Assembly (NCBI GenBank): GCA_000746015.1
Contig: JQKK01000018.1
Span: forward strand, 1 to 64,000
Direction: 5' to 3'
DNA: 64,000 nucleotides
DNA from: Lachnospiraceae bacterium MA2020
GTDB lineage: Bacteria > Bacillota > Clostridia > Lachnospirales > Lachnospiraceae
Under the pieces are notes generated by a model that searched no databases, was not told the origin of the DNA, and saw nothing but the letters and a program-made list of their open reading frames with translations. Positions 46,175 through 54,745 of the stretch are shown here, in pieces (the first letter of the stretch is position 1; the number at the start of each line of letters is the position of its first letter). The position numbers and the translations under genes are program-made.

Positions 46175-47029
46175 TTATTCTTCTCTGGAAAGGACCTCCT
46201 CTGCTACTTCTTCATCATCCCAATCAGGATGCTCAGATATAACATTTCGGACTGATTTCAGCGTCTCTCCCTTAATCCTAAGTATATCCACAATAACGTC
46301 ATCAGGATATGTGCTATTTCGAATTGACCTCACATACGCCCTATACTCTCCAAGTTCCTTATCTTCTGCAGATACTATATTAACACTCATATACTCAGTC
46401 CTCCTCTCCTCACTTTGTTTAATTTCCTTTACTGCTTCATCAAGCAACCTTGCATATTCTGACTCGGGTGCCTTTCCATCCATATACGCAAGCATTTGCT
46501 TGATTTCTTCACTAACTTCATGCCCCTCTTTATCTTTTGTTCCCTTTGTGTTTAACACTATCCGCATTGTTGCATCGTTCATCTTTAGTTCAGAATCCCA
46601 ACTGCAAATTGTCTCAAATGGGTACATGTACCATCCTTTACCATACGGATCATATGTGGTAATAAATATGATATAGCTTTTCTTAAGTTTCCCAAATCCT
46701 TCACCTTTGTTAACTATATCGACATCTATCGCACTTTGATAATACCTGAAACGCCTCCCCAAATATGGTTTCTTAAAGGCCTGCATCTCCACGTCATATA
46801 CGGTATCCTCATCATCTTCCACATATACATCCATTCGGATGCCCCTTGTTTTATATCCTGTTTCCACCGTCTTTTCCGGCTCTACAATAACTATTTTCTT
46901 TATCTTTTTATTAAAGATCATTTCCAACAGCGGTTTCACATGCTTAGGATCTTTCATTACCGCTTGAAACATATAATTATCTGTTATTGTCAGCTGATCA
47001 AACGGTTTCTTTTCTTTTGTATTACTCAA
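46175..47029 (-). CDS. Rpn/PD-(D/E)XK nuclease-family transposase-like protein
   Basis: Protein of 284 residues. The N-terminal FDQLTITDNYMFQAVMKD and KPLLEMIF, then IRMDVYVEDDEDTVYDVEMQ with Asp67, Glu81 and Gln83, are the PD-(D/E)XK signature of the Rpn (recombination-promoting nuclease) / PDDEXK_2 transposase family. The C-terminus is an acidic helical region ending in a helix like 'DILRIKGETLKSV'. These genes are common and multicopy in Lachnospiraceae. The start is TTG at 47029 behind AAGGA. No inverted repeats of an IS are seen around it, so it may be a non-mobile member. Confidence 0.85.
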   Translation of the reverse strand: MSNTKEKKPFDQLTITDNYMFQAVMKDPKHVKPLLEMIFNKKIKKIVIVEPEKTVETGYKTRGIRMDVYVEDDEDTVYDVEMQAFKKPYLGRRFRYYQSAIDVDIVNKGEGFGKLKKSYIIFITTYDPYGKGWYMYPFETICSWDSELKMNDATMRIVLNTKGTKDKEGHEVSEEIKQMLAYMDGKAPESEYARLLDEAVKEIKQSEERRTEYMSVNIVSAEDKELGEYRAYVRSIRNSTYPDDVIVDILRIKGETLKSVRNVISEHPDWDDEEVAEEVLSREE

Positions 47030-47113
47030 GTACTTATGTCCTTCTATATTTGTTTGTTATAAGATAATTATAACACCAAAGCAATAGAATGGCAACATTT
47101 GTTCGAACTCAAA

Positions 47114-48196
47114 TTAATTTACTCTAACTCGGATTTGAAAATATCTATTAACTATTATGTTGTATACACCGCACACTACCACTTCCGCCATCAGCACAAA
47201 CAGAAGGCTCAGCCCACTCAGCACCATATCGTGCTGCAGAGTTTCGAGGAGCGGTTTCGAAAAGTGAAGCCCGCCGACTTCTGCGGCATACAATATGTAA
47301 AAATCAAGGTGTGTAGCCATGATAACAAGTGAATTCTTCCCATAAAATCTGATAAGCCTAAGCGGTAAAGTCTCCGCTGCTGCCTCCAGCACTCCCGACA
47401 GTGCTATCAGTGCAAAACTTCCCGATATAGCAGCTATAAGATAAAGTGCAAGATTATTAAATACCATAAAATGAAGATCAGTCACACCATTCACGCGGCT
47501 CACAAAATATGTCACTACAAATAGTGCAACACCTGCCGCTGCCCATGATACTCCACCTACACGGAGCTTACTTATAAATAATGCTGCCAGATATCCCGCA
47601 AGCAAAAATCCCATACAAAAGCACATCCTAAGGACAGCCACCGCAAATAAATGAAATACCGCAAATGACGGGATTAAGCCGTACATGGCATTCGCTGCCT
47701 CAAGACGACCATTAAGTATATAGCTCAGTGCCACGATAGCTACTGTGATAGCTGAAGCAATTGCAAGCGGTGTTTTCTTCATAATATATACAAGCAGCAT
47801 CTCGGCTCCAAATATCGCCGGCAAAAACCAAAGTACAGATATTCCATAAAATGTCACCGTCTGCACGATATCCGACATTATAGTCGCCATTCCTCCATCT
47901 CTGCCCGTCAGTGTAAAATAGCCAAAATACACTATCATATCAAGTACCGAAAATACGAGATACGGCAGCATCATGCGCCTTAGTTTTTTTGCGAAAAGCT
48001 GCGCATAGTCTCTTTTTGTCTCACCCGTGATGTACATCAGCATGCCGGATATTACAAAAAACAAAGGCATGTGAAAGGATACGATAAATATCCGTAAGTC
48101 TGTACTTATATACTCAATGTGCCCTAAGACCACAAGTATTATGCCGATTCCCTTCGCTATATCAAAGTATTTATAATGCTGTTTTAATTCTGCCAA
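47114..48196 (-). CDS. Membrane acyltransferase (acyltransferase 3 family)
   Basis: Integral membrane protein of about 360 residues with some ten hydrophobic segments. KYFDIAKGIGIILVVLGH contains the catalytic His26, and IVSFHMPLFFVISGML is the usual second block of OafA/NolL-type enzymes, which O-acylate surface glycans or lipids. AGGAGG lies nine bases before a TTG at 48196, which I take as start; a GTG at 48256 adds 20 residues but has no site and overlaps the opposite promoter zone. The acceptor is unknown. Divergent from the exonuclease gene. Confidence 0.88.
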   Translation of the reverse strand: MAELKQHYKYFDIAKGIGIILVVLGHIEYISTDLRIFIVSFHMPLFFVISGMLMYITGETKRDYAQLFAKKLRRMMLPYLVFSVLDMIVYFGYFTLTGRDGGMATIMSDIVQTVTFYGISVLWFLPAIFGAEMLLVYIMKKTPLAIASAITVAIVALSYILNGRLEAANAMYGLIPSFAVFHLFAVAVLRMCFCMGFLLAGYLAALFISKLRVGGVSWAAAGVALFVVTYFVSRVNGVTDLHFMVFNNLALYLIAAISGSFALIALSGVLEAAAETLPLRLIRFYGKNSLVIMATHLDFYILYAAEVGGLHFSKPLLETLQHDMVLSGLSLLFVLMAEVVVCGVYNIIVNRYFQIRVRVN

Positions 48197-48296
48197 AACT
48201 TTATTCCTCCTAAAAATTTCCCAAACATCATTAAATGATTGTATCACTCGTCCCACCCATTGACTATAGGTATGACTAGGATTTATACTTTTGATT

Positions 48297-49289
48297 ATGA
48301 AGAATTATATTGTAATGGATTTAGAATGGAATCAGGGCTCACCGCTCACCGAAAACCCAAATATCCCGTTTGAGATAGTTGAAATAGGTGCCGTGAAGCT
48401 CGACGAAAACAAAAATATAGTGGATACCTTTGACAGCTACGTGCGTCCTCAGGTTTACCACAAAATGAATGTCATGACTCAAAAGGTCATACACCTTGAT
48501 ATGGAGGATCTTGAAAAGGCCGAGATCTTCCCTATTGTAATGCGCAAATTTTTAGCATGGTGCGGAGAAGACTACATCTTCTGTACATGGGGCAATCTCG
48601 ACCTCGTAGAGCTGCAGACCAACATGCGCTACTATGGCTTAGATCCGCTCTCTGACGGGCCGCTTAAGTATCTCGACATACAGAAATTATTCAGTATAGT
48701 CTACTCTGACGGCAGATCCAGACGTGCTCTCGAAACTGCTGTTGATTTCATGCATATTGAAAAGAACGATATGTTCCATCAGGCAGACAGCGACGCCTAC
48801 TATACAGCACTTATCATGCAGCAGATGAACCGTCCGGATGTCGAGAGTTTTTACTCTTTGGACGTATTCCATCTTCCCAAGGATGCTGAGCATGAAGTAC
48901 ATGCCAAATTTGACACATATTCAAAGTATATATCGCGTGAGTTTGAGACCAAGGCTGATGCCATGAAAGATGCGGAAGTTTATGTTTTCCGCTGCTTTGA
49001 GTGCGGCAAAAAGATCAAAAAGCAGATGCAGTGGTTTTCTCTTAATTCAAAAAACTATTACTGTGCCGGAAAATGTGAAGAACACGGTGCCATGCGTGGC
49101 AAGCTTCGTGTAAAGAAAACAGAAAACGGAAAGGTCTACATTGTAAAAACCGTCCGCTCGGCTACAAAAGAAGATATCGACGAGCTCGTAAAGAAGGAAC
49201 GCAAGTCCAAAGTCCAGGCTGCCAAGCTGGCCGCCATGGAGCAGAGGATGAGGCGTAATCGGTCTGGAAGAAAGAAGAAATTATTTTAA
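48297..49289 (+). CDS. DEDDh 3'-5' exonuclease with C-terminal zinc ribbon
   Basis: Nuclease of 330 residues. Exo I is IVMDLEWNQ (Asp8, Glu10) with FEIVEIGAVKLD, Exo II is in TWGNLDLVELQ, Exo III is FHQADSDAYYTALI with the catalytic His and Asp. This is the RNase T / DNA polymerase epsilon-subunit superfamily. A CFECGK...CAGKC zinc ribbon and a very basic tail (RMRRNRSGRKKKLF) follow, suggesting nucleic-acid contact. A TTG at 48291 is an alternative start; the ribosome site is weak. The stop codon lies at the edge of the 19-base inverted repeat shared with the convergent gene. Confidence 0.88.
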   Translation: MKNYIVMDLEWNQGSPLTENPNIPFEIVEIGAVKLDENKNIVDTFDSYVRPQVYHKMNVMTQKVIHLDMEDLEKAEIFPIVMRKFLAWCGEDYIFCTWGNLDLVELQTNMRYYGLDPLSDGPLKYLDIQKLFSIVYSDGRSRRALETAVDFMHIEKNDMFHQADSDAYYTALIMQQMNRPDVESFYSLDVFHLPKDAEHEVHAKFDTYSKYISREFETKADAMKDAEVYVFRCFECGKKIKKQMQWFSLNSKNYYCAGKCEEHGAMRGKLRVKKTENGKVYIVKTVRSATKEDIDELVKKERKSKVQAAKLAAMEQRMRRNRSGRKKKLF

Positions 49290-49329
49290 TGACTTCGACT
49301 TTTGAGTAATACTCAAAAGTCGAAGTCAT
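49289..49329. repeat. Perfect 19-base inverted repeat joining two convergent gene ends
   Basis: Arms at 49289-49307 and 49311-49329 with a three-base loop. It covers the last base of the exonuclease stop and the last five codons plus stop of the carboxypeptidase gene, which encode the FDDFDF tail. There is no T-run on either side. Confidence 0.85.
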
Positions 49330-50776
49330 CGAATTCAGAAGAATACCTTTTATTCCTCTTGAGTATACTCTTTCGACGTCTATTGGAGTAGTGATTCTTA
49401 CGCATGAGGAGCCACATTATGATGAGTATCACTATTACCACACCGCCTGCTATCGCGGCTATTCTCAGCCTGCTGGCATTGATATATATCACATCGCCTT
49501 TATCTGCCGAATCTGATACTGTCTCGCTTTTTGCCGGGCTATCGCTTGAGACTGATGCCGTACCAAAGGCGAAGTCCCGAGTATCATTGGCAGCAAGCGT
49601 CAATGCTGTACTTCCAACGTAATAATCCTCATAAGTATAATTGATCCTTGCTACTTCTTTTTCATTATTCGTATCATATGAAACAGAAGATACAAGCTCA
49701 TCAAAATTAACTGACTTAGGCACGATGCAGTATCCCGAATTATCAAGACTCAAAAGAGACTTGGCACTTCCAAATATCGAGCTGTCTGTCTCAAAGAAGT
49801 CGGAATTCTCAAAGGTATACTTTGTCTCATTATCTACGATATTGAGCTTCTGGAAATTATTAAATCCATACTCAAAAAGATTTTCTGTATCTCCATACTG
49901 ATATGTCGGCTCACACTTCATGACTACGCAGACAAGGTTCATGCCGTCCTTCTCAGCGCATGTCACAAGAGTTGATCGTGCAACATTTGTATATCCCGTC
50001 TTGCCCCATGTAGTATACTCATACGCATTTGAGTTGCCCGGATACATCTTATGGTGATTTGGGATCGTAAATGTATCAGGCTGTGACACTGTCGCCTTGA
50101 CCTCGTATCTCGGAGTGCTCGCAATACGCTTAAGTGTCTCATTTTTATTGAATGCCTGCGCTATAAGTGCAAGATCGTGGGCTGTAGTAAGGTGCTCATC
50201 ATTTGGAAGACCGTTGGCATTCATAAAGTGAGTGTGTGTACAGCCAAGCTCTGCAGCACGCTTATTCATAAGGTTTGCAAACTCTTCTACCGAGCCTGAA
50301 ATATGCTCTGCTATGGCAGATGCAACCTCATTTGCAGAGGCAAGCATTACGCAGTAGATAGCCTCCTCCATCGTCAGGCACTCTCCCACGTCGATACCCA
50401 CATTTGATGAGCCCCTGTCAATGCCAAAAACCGCCTCTTTCGAGAATGTGACTATCTCATCCATTGCACAGTTCTCAGCTGCCAAAAGGCAGGTCATGAC
50501 CTTTGTCGTACTAGCCGGATAGTGGATCTCATCCATATTTTTGTTGTAGAGTATCACACCGCTGTCGGCATCCATAAGTATCGCACTCTCAGAATTGATG
50601 AGCGGCGCTGTCGGCCAGCCCGGGATCTGATTTGTTGCAGCTGCGATAGACTGCCTTGCTGCGTTGATATCCTCTCTTGTTACTTCATCTGCATAAACCG
50701 CACATGCTGCTATATTTGTAAAAGCAAGAAGAAAAGCTGCTCCTGCTATTAATGTCTTTTTTAATTTTTCAAACAA
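49313..50776 (-). CDS. Serine-type D-alanyl-D-alanine carboxypeptidase (DacA/PBP5-like)
   Basis: Penicillin-binding protein of about 487 residues that trims pentapeptide stems in the wall. N-terminal export helix (about 7-28), S11 peptidase domain with Ser89-x-x-Lys92 in ASTTKVM, SAN (147-149) in ASANEVA and KTG in WGKTGYTN. A PBP5-type C-terminal beta domain, a membrane helix (AAIAGGVVIVILIIMWLL) and a basic-then-acidic tail ending FDDFDF follow. The start is TTG at 50776 with GAGG upstream; the frame is open far beyond but that part is antisense to trmB. The added C-terminal transmembrane anchor differs from the amphipathic helix of E. coli PBP5. Confidence 0.9.
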   Translation of the reverse strand: MFEKLKKTLIAGAAFLLAFTNIAACAVYADEVTREDINAARQSIAAATNQIPGWPTAPLINSESAILMDADSGVILYNKNMDEIHYPASTTKVMTCLLAAENCAMDEIVTFSKEAVFGIDRGSSNVGIDVGECLTMEEAIYCVMLASANEVASAIAEHISGSVEEFANLMNKRAAELGCTHTHFMNANGLPNDEHLTTAHDLALIAQAFNKNETLKRIASTPRYEVKATVSQPDTFTIPNHHKMYPGNSNAYEYTTWGKTGYTNVARSTLVTCAEKDGMNLVCVVMKCEPTYQYGDTENLFEYGFNNFQKLNIVDNETKYTFENSDFFETDSSIFGSAKSLLSLDNSGYCIVPKSVNFDELVSSVSYDTNNEKEVARINYTYEDYYVGSTALTLAANDTRDFAFGTASVSSDSPAKSETVSDSADKGDVIYINASRLRIAAIAGGVVIVILIIMWLLMRKNHYSNRRRKSILKRNKRYSSEFDDFDF

Positions 50777-50882
50777 TATACTTACCTCTTTAAAATATCT
50801 TGAAAAAACAACATTTTTATCATACACTAAATGAGTTTGAGTTGCAAAAGAATTATTGATTTTTAAGGAAGGTTTTATAAAT

Positions 50883-51533
50883 ATGAGATTAAGAAATATT
50901 CCGGGTGCGCGAGAAGCTGTTGCGGCTGATCCAAGATGTATCAGCAGTCCTGAGATATGCAAAGGAAAATGGAGTGAAGTGTTCGGCAACTCCAATCCTG
51001 TCCGCGTAGAGGTAGGCATGGGTAAAGGACGCTTCATCATCGATATGGCACTGAAATATCCGGATATCAATTTTGTAGGTATAGAGATGTACGAAAGTGT
51101 AATGATCAAGGGCCTGCAGCGTCTCGACAAGATGGAGAGCCAGCCCGCCAATCTCCGCTTTATCCGCATGAACGCTGAGGAGATCGGGCAGTGGTTTGAG
51201 GAAGGTGAGGCAGACAGGATCTACCTTAATTTCTCTGATCCATGGCCAAAGGCAAGACACGCACGCCGCCGTCTTGAGTCCAGAGAGTTCCTTGCACGTT
51301 TTGCCCCTATACTTAAGTCTGACGGAGTTATCGAGTTTAAGACCGACAATATGGATCTTTTTGACTTCGCCCTTGAGGAAGTTGAGCCGGCCGGATGGCA
51401 GCTCCTTTTCCAGACACGTGACCTTCATTCTGACGCAGAGGCTATGAAGGACAACGTAATGACCGAGTACGAGTCAAAGTTCTCCGCAAAGGGAAATCCT
51501 ATATATAAGTACATAATAAAAAAGGCGCTGTAA
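50883..51533 (+). CDS. trmB: tRNA (guanine-N7-)-methyltransferase
   Basis: Methyltransferase of 216 residues forming m7G46 in tRNA. N-terminus MRLRNIPGAREAV, SAM loop VEVGMGKGRFI, NFVGIEMYESV, LNFSDPWPKARHARRR and the C-terminal TEYESKFSAKGNPIY are all TrmB landmarks. AAGGAAGG precedes ATG at 50883. Divergent from the carboxypeptidase gene. Its stop codon falls in the loop of the terminator it shares with the Fur-like gene. Confidence 0.96.
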   Translation: MRLRNIPGAREAVAADPRCISSPEICKGKWSEVFGNSNPVRVEVGMGKGRFIIDMALKYPDINFVGIEMYESVMIKGLQRLDKMESQPANLRFIRMNAEEIGQWFEEGEADRIYLNFSDPWPKARHARRRLESREFLARFAPILKSDGVIEFKTDNMDLFDFALEEVEPAGWQLLFQTRDLHSDAEAMKDNVMTEYESKFSAKGNPIYKYIIKKAL

Positions 51534-51546
51534 AAAGCGCCTTTTT
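51518..51546. terminator. Bidirectional terminator between trmB and the Fur-like gene
   Basis: AAAAAGGCGCT and AGCGCCTTTTT arms around a six-base loop containing the trmB stop. T-runs on both strands. Confidence 0.9.
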
Positions 51547-51547
51547 A

Positions 51548-51835
51548 TTATTTGATATTTGTGCAGACTTCTATCCGTTCTATCCTGTTTACTACTTTTA
51601 AGTCTTCTAGCCGTCTTATCATCCTATAGACTGTCGCCAGTCCTATAGTCTTATCTTCTTTCAGCACCTGATAATAGATGTCTTTACACGTTGTATAGTC
51701 GTTGCGCATAATGACTTCGACTATCAGCCGACGCTGTCTGGTGATACGATATCCGCTGGATCTTAATAATCTGATCACTTCTGCACAGCTATCTGATGCA
51801 GATTTCGTTTTTCGCTTAGCAACGTCATTAACCAT
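51548..51835 (-). CDS. Fur-like winged-helix protein, DNA-binding domain only
   Basis: Protein of 95 residues matching the N-terminal DNA-binding half of Fur: CAEVIRLLRSSGYRITRQRR and the recognition region TIGLATVYRMIRRLEDLKVV. Fur proteins are about 140-150 residues; the dimerisation domain with the His/Cys/Glu metal ligands is absent. The stop is followed at once by a terminator, so there is no room for a lost 3' half. It lies 12 bases after feoB in the operon. It may bind Fur sites without sensing metal, or dimerise with a full Fur; both are inference. Confidence 0.85.
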   Translation of the reverse strand: MVNDVAKRKTKSASDSCAEVIRLLRSSGYRITRQRRLIVEVIMRNDYTTCKDIYYQVLKEDKTIGLATVYRMIRRLEDLKVVNRIERIEVCTNIK

Positions 51836-51847
51836 ATTGTTACCTCG

Positions 51848-54016
51848 TTATGAAACTGAGCGGCGAGCTTCTAACTTTGCATCCTTGTATGGATCAGGAC
51901 GGAACAATCCAAAGAGCAATGCTGCAAGTATTACAAAGCCTACTACAGTGCCGAGTGTAAATGTGCCATATACAAGTAAGCATCCGATCTGGTAAACCAT
52001 TACAGCCATAAGGTAAGCAAATACATTCTGGAAGATGATCATAAATGCTGTCCAGCCCTTTGAACCCATTTCCTTTGCGCCTGTAGATATAGCTGCAAGG
52101 CAAGGAGAGTTGAGCAGGTTAAAGAGAAGGAAGCTGAATGCTGCCACACCAACTGTTGCTGCAGGGAAGAATGCCTGTACACCCTGCCAGAGAGCTGCAT
52201 CATCCTCAGCAAGCTCTTCACCGGCCATTGCAAGGATAGACATTGTTGATACGATAGACTCCTTTGCAACAAATCCTGAAAGTGAAGAAGCAACTGCCTG
52301 CCATGAACCAAAGCCTGCAGGTGTGAACAATGGTGCAAATACAGAGCCGATACCGGCAATGATACTGTGTGCTGCATCCTCTACAAGACCGAATGAGCCA
52401 TCTTCAACACCATAAGATGAGATGAACCACATTACGATGCAGGCAAGGAAAAGCACTGTACCAGCCTTCTTAAGGAATGACCATACTCTCTCCCAAACGT
52501 GCATAAGAACTGTCTTTGCAGCAGGGATATGGTACTCAGGAAGCTCCATAACGAAAGGTGCTGCCTGTCCGTGGAAAGCCTTTGTCTTCTTAAGGATAAC
52601 TGCTACTACAAGTACAGCTACGATTCCTACGAAGTACATGATGGATGCAAGATACCAGCTTCCGCCAAAGATTACGCCCTCGAGAAGTGCGATAACAGGA
52701 AGCTTAGCTCCGCATGGGATATATGTTGCAGTCATGATAGTAAGACGACGGTCATTGTCATTCTCGATAGTTCTTGAAGCCTGGATACCAGGGATACCAC
52801 AGCCTGCGCCGATGATAAGCGGTATAAAGCTCTTTCCTGAAAGACCAAAGTGTCTGAAAAGTCTATCCATAACGAATGCCACACGTGCCATGTATCCGAC
52901 ATCCTCAAGGATTGAGAGGCAAAGGAAAAGCACTGCCATCTGAGGAAGGAAACCAAGCACTGATCCAAGACCACCGATGATACCGTTTACGATTACATCG
53001 ATAAGTACTTCACTTGCGCCTGCATTGGTAAGTGCCTCTGTAACTGCTGGAGGAATGATGTCACCAAAAAGAGAATCATTTATCCAGTCAGTACCCATTG
53101 TACCAAAGCCGGCACCTACTGAGATCCAGTATACAAATGCCATTACCGCGATAAAGATCGGGATACCAAAAATTCTGCTTGTAACGATCTGGTCGATCTT
53201 ATCAGATGTAGAAACCTTTCCCTTTGGCTTCTGTACACATGAGCTTACAACATTTACGATGTACTCATATCTTTCATTTGTGATAACAGACTCTGCTGTA
53301 TCGTCAAATTCTTTCTCAAGTCTCTCTGATATAGTTGTGATAGAGCTCTTTGCTGATGCATTAAGTGCGATCTGCTCAAGAACCTTGCTGTCACGCTCGA
53401 TAAACTTGATAGCATACCATCTCTTCTGAGCCTCAGTGATAGTTCCCATAGGAAGAAGCGCCTCAGCCTCGCTGATTGCCTTCTCTACGCTCTCAGAAAA
53501 CTTCTTTTCAGGCTTTACAGACTTATGAGCATTTGCTAACTTCTTTGCGGATGCTACAAGTTCCTTAAGTCCCTTTTCATGAAGAGCTGATGTCTCTACT
53601 ACTTCACAGCCAAGCTGTGCAGAGAGCTTCTTTATGTCAATCCTGTCTCCGCGCTTCTTAATGATATCCATCATGTTAAGAGCTACGATTACAGGTATGC
53701 CTACTTCAAGTACCTGTGTAGTAAGATAAAGGTTACGCTCGATATTGGTGGCATCCACGAGATTGATGATTGCTTCAGGCTTCTCGTTAATGAGATAGTC
53801 TCGGCTTACAACTTCCTCGAGTGTATAAGGTGAAAGTGAATAGATACCCGGAAGGTCTGTGATGATAACATCCTTATCTCCCTTGAGGTAACCCTCTTTC
53901 TTTTCAACTGTAACTCCAGGCCAGTTTCCCACATACTGACTTGCTCCTGTAAGTGCATTGAACATTGTTGTTTTTCCACAGTTTGGATTTCCAACTAACG
54001 CTATTCGTACTGCCAT
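51848..54016 (-). CDS. feoB: Ferrous iron transporter FeoB
   Basis: Inner-membrane Fe(II) transporter of 722 residues. The cytoplasmic G domain has G1 GNPNCGKTT (9-17), G3 DLPG and G4 NMMD (as LNMMDII), then a helical GDI-like region. The membrane part has two Gate motifs, including IPLIIGAGCGIPGIQASRT, and several helices. ATG at 54016 has GGAGG just upstream. The order is feoA-feoA-feoB-fur-like, under two Fur boxes. Iron repression is expected. Confidence 0.97.
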   Translation of the reverse strand: MAVRIALVGNPNCGKTTMFNALTGASQYVGNWPGVTVEKKEGYLKGDKDVIITDLPGIYSLSPYTLEEVVSRDYLINEKPEAIINLVDATNIERNLYLTTQVLEVGIPVIVALNMMDIIKKRGDRIDIKKLSAQLGCEVVETSALHEKGLKELVASAKKLANAHKSVKPEKKFSESVEKAISEAEALLPMGTITEAQKRWYAIKFIERDSKVLEQIALNASAKSSITTISERLEKEFDDTAESVITNERYEYIVNVVSSCVQKPKGKVSTSDKIDQIVTSRIFGIPIFIAVMAFVYWISVGAGFGTMGTDWINDSLFGDIIPPAVTEALTNAGASEVLIDVIVNGIIGGLGSVLGFLPQMAVLFLCLSILEDVGYMARVAFVMDRLFRHFGLSGKSFIPLIIGAGCGIPGIQASRTIENDNDRRLTIMTATYIPCGAKLPVIALLEGVIFGGSWYLASIMYFVGIVAVLVVAVILKKTKAFHGQAAPFVMELPEYHIPAAKTVLMHVWERVWSFLKKAGTVLFLACIVMWFISSYGVEDGSFGLVEDAAHSIIAGIGSVFAPLFTPAGFGSWQAVASSLSGFVAKESIVSTMSILAMAGEELAEDDAALWQGVQAFFPAATVGVAAFSFLLFNLLNSPCLAAISTGAKEMGSKGWTAFMIIFQNVFAYLMAVMVYQIGCLLVYGTFTLGTVVGFVILAALLFGLFRPDPYKDAKLEARRSVS

Positions 54017-54105
54017 TTCATCCTCCAAAATATTTTCTCATACTAGTTAGATTATACTAACTTAATCTCCTTAAAAAATGCAGATACAAAACGATATCTG
54101 CATCT

Positions 54106-54327
54106 TTAGTTTATCTCGATTATCTGAGCGTCGTCTTTTCTGAGTGAAAGCTCATATCCTCTGACTGTTATCTCTACAGGATCTCCAAGTGGTGCAACCT
54201 TTCTGATATACACTTCACTGTTCTTGGTGATACCCATGTCCATCACACGTCTCTTGAGGGCACCTTCACCTCTGATAGCAGCAACCTTTACTGTCTCGCC
54301 TACCTTAGCTTCTCTTAAAGTACGCAC
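54106..54327 (-). CDS. feoA: FeoA-domain protein, second copy
   Basis: SH3-like protein of 73 residues: MRTLREAKVGETVKVAAIRG, RRVMDMGITKNSEVYIRKVA and PLGDPVEITVRGYELSLRK are the FeoA core. FeoA stimulates the FeoB G domain. It lies 24 bases downstream of the first FeoA gene and 89 upstream of feoB, in the same transcript. Confidence 0.93.
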   Translation of the reverse strand: MRTLREAKVGETVKVAAIRGEGALKRRVMDMGITKNSEVYIRKVAPLGDPVEITVRGYELSLRKDDAQIIEIN

Positions 54328-54351
54328 TTTTTCCTCCTTCTTTCACGGCTC

Positions 54352-54561
54352 TTAGACCATGATCTTCTTTGCCATCTCGTTGTCTAGCGCTATACGGGAA
54401 TCTCTGATATTAACTATAAGATTTCCTGCAATTTTCGAAACGATGGAGACCTCAGCACCCTCTGTAAAACCAAGGTTGTTAAGAAAACGCTTTGTGTCCT
54501 CCAGTCCTCCGACTTTGATCACTCTTAAAGATTCTCCAGCATTTGCCATTGTCAAAGGCAT
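54352..54561 (-). CDS. feoA: FeoA-domain protein, first copy
   Basis: Protein of about 69 residues with the FeoA pattern LTMANAGESLRVIKVGG, RFLNNLGFTEGAEVSIVSKI and NLIVNIRDSRIALDNEMA. It diverges from the second copy, so the duplication is old or the two have distinct roles. Two adjacent ATG codons lie at 54564 and 54561; GAGGAGG is best spaced for the second. It is first in the feo operon, behind two Fur boxes. Confidence 0.9.
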   Translation of the reverse strand: MPLTMANAGESLRVIKVGGLEDTKRFLNNLGFTEGAEVSIVSKIAGNLIVNIRDSRIALDNEMAKKIMV

Positions 54562-54620
54562 CATATTCCTCCTCACTGAAGCTTTTTCACATCCCGAGTT
54601 GTGCTTTTGCTTCATCATTT

Positions 54621-54681
54621 TGAAAATCATTATCAACTACTTAGCGTCACTATTATGCACTTCTTGAGAATGATTGTCAAT
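54621..54681 (-). promoter_or_regulatory. feo promoter with two Fur boxes
   Basis: TGAAAATCATTATCA (54621-54635) and TGAGAATGATTGTCA (54666-54680) both fit the 7-1-7 Fur box TGATAATnATTATCA, with one and two mismatches. On the minus strand TTGACA (54681-54676) and CATAAT (54657-54652), 18 bases apart, give the promoter. One box covers the -35, the other lies downstream of the -10. Confidence 0.8.
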
Positions 54682-54701
54682 ATCAAATTGTATAAAATAT
54701 G

Positions 54702-54732
54702 CCCTAATTGATAAACTTTATCAATTAGGGCT
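54702..54732 (-). terminator. Hairpin after lysA
   Basis: Perfect 12-base arms GCCCTAATTGAT and ATCAATTAGGGC just past the lysA stop. The following T content is modest. Confidence 0.65.
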
Positions 54733-54745
54733 ATGTTAGTTCTGA

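Noticed and set aside
46175-47029. Complete insertion sequence around the Rpn-type gene
   Set aside because: No terminal inverted repeats or target duplications are visible at its borders.
50777-51169. N-terminal extension of the carboxypeptidase frame by 131 codons
   Set aside because: It is antisense to trmB, lacks a ribosome site and would put 130 odd residues before the export helix; TTG at 50776 has a good site and gives a normal signal anchor.
50889-51428. 180-codon minus-strand frame inside trmB
   Set aside because: Exact antisense of conserved trmB coding sequence, with no family signature.
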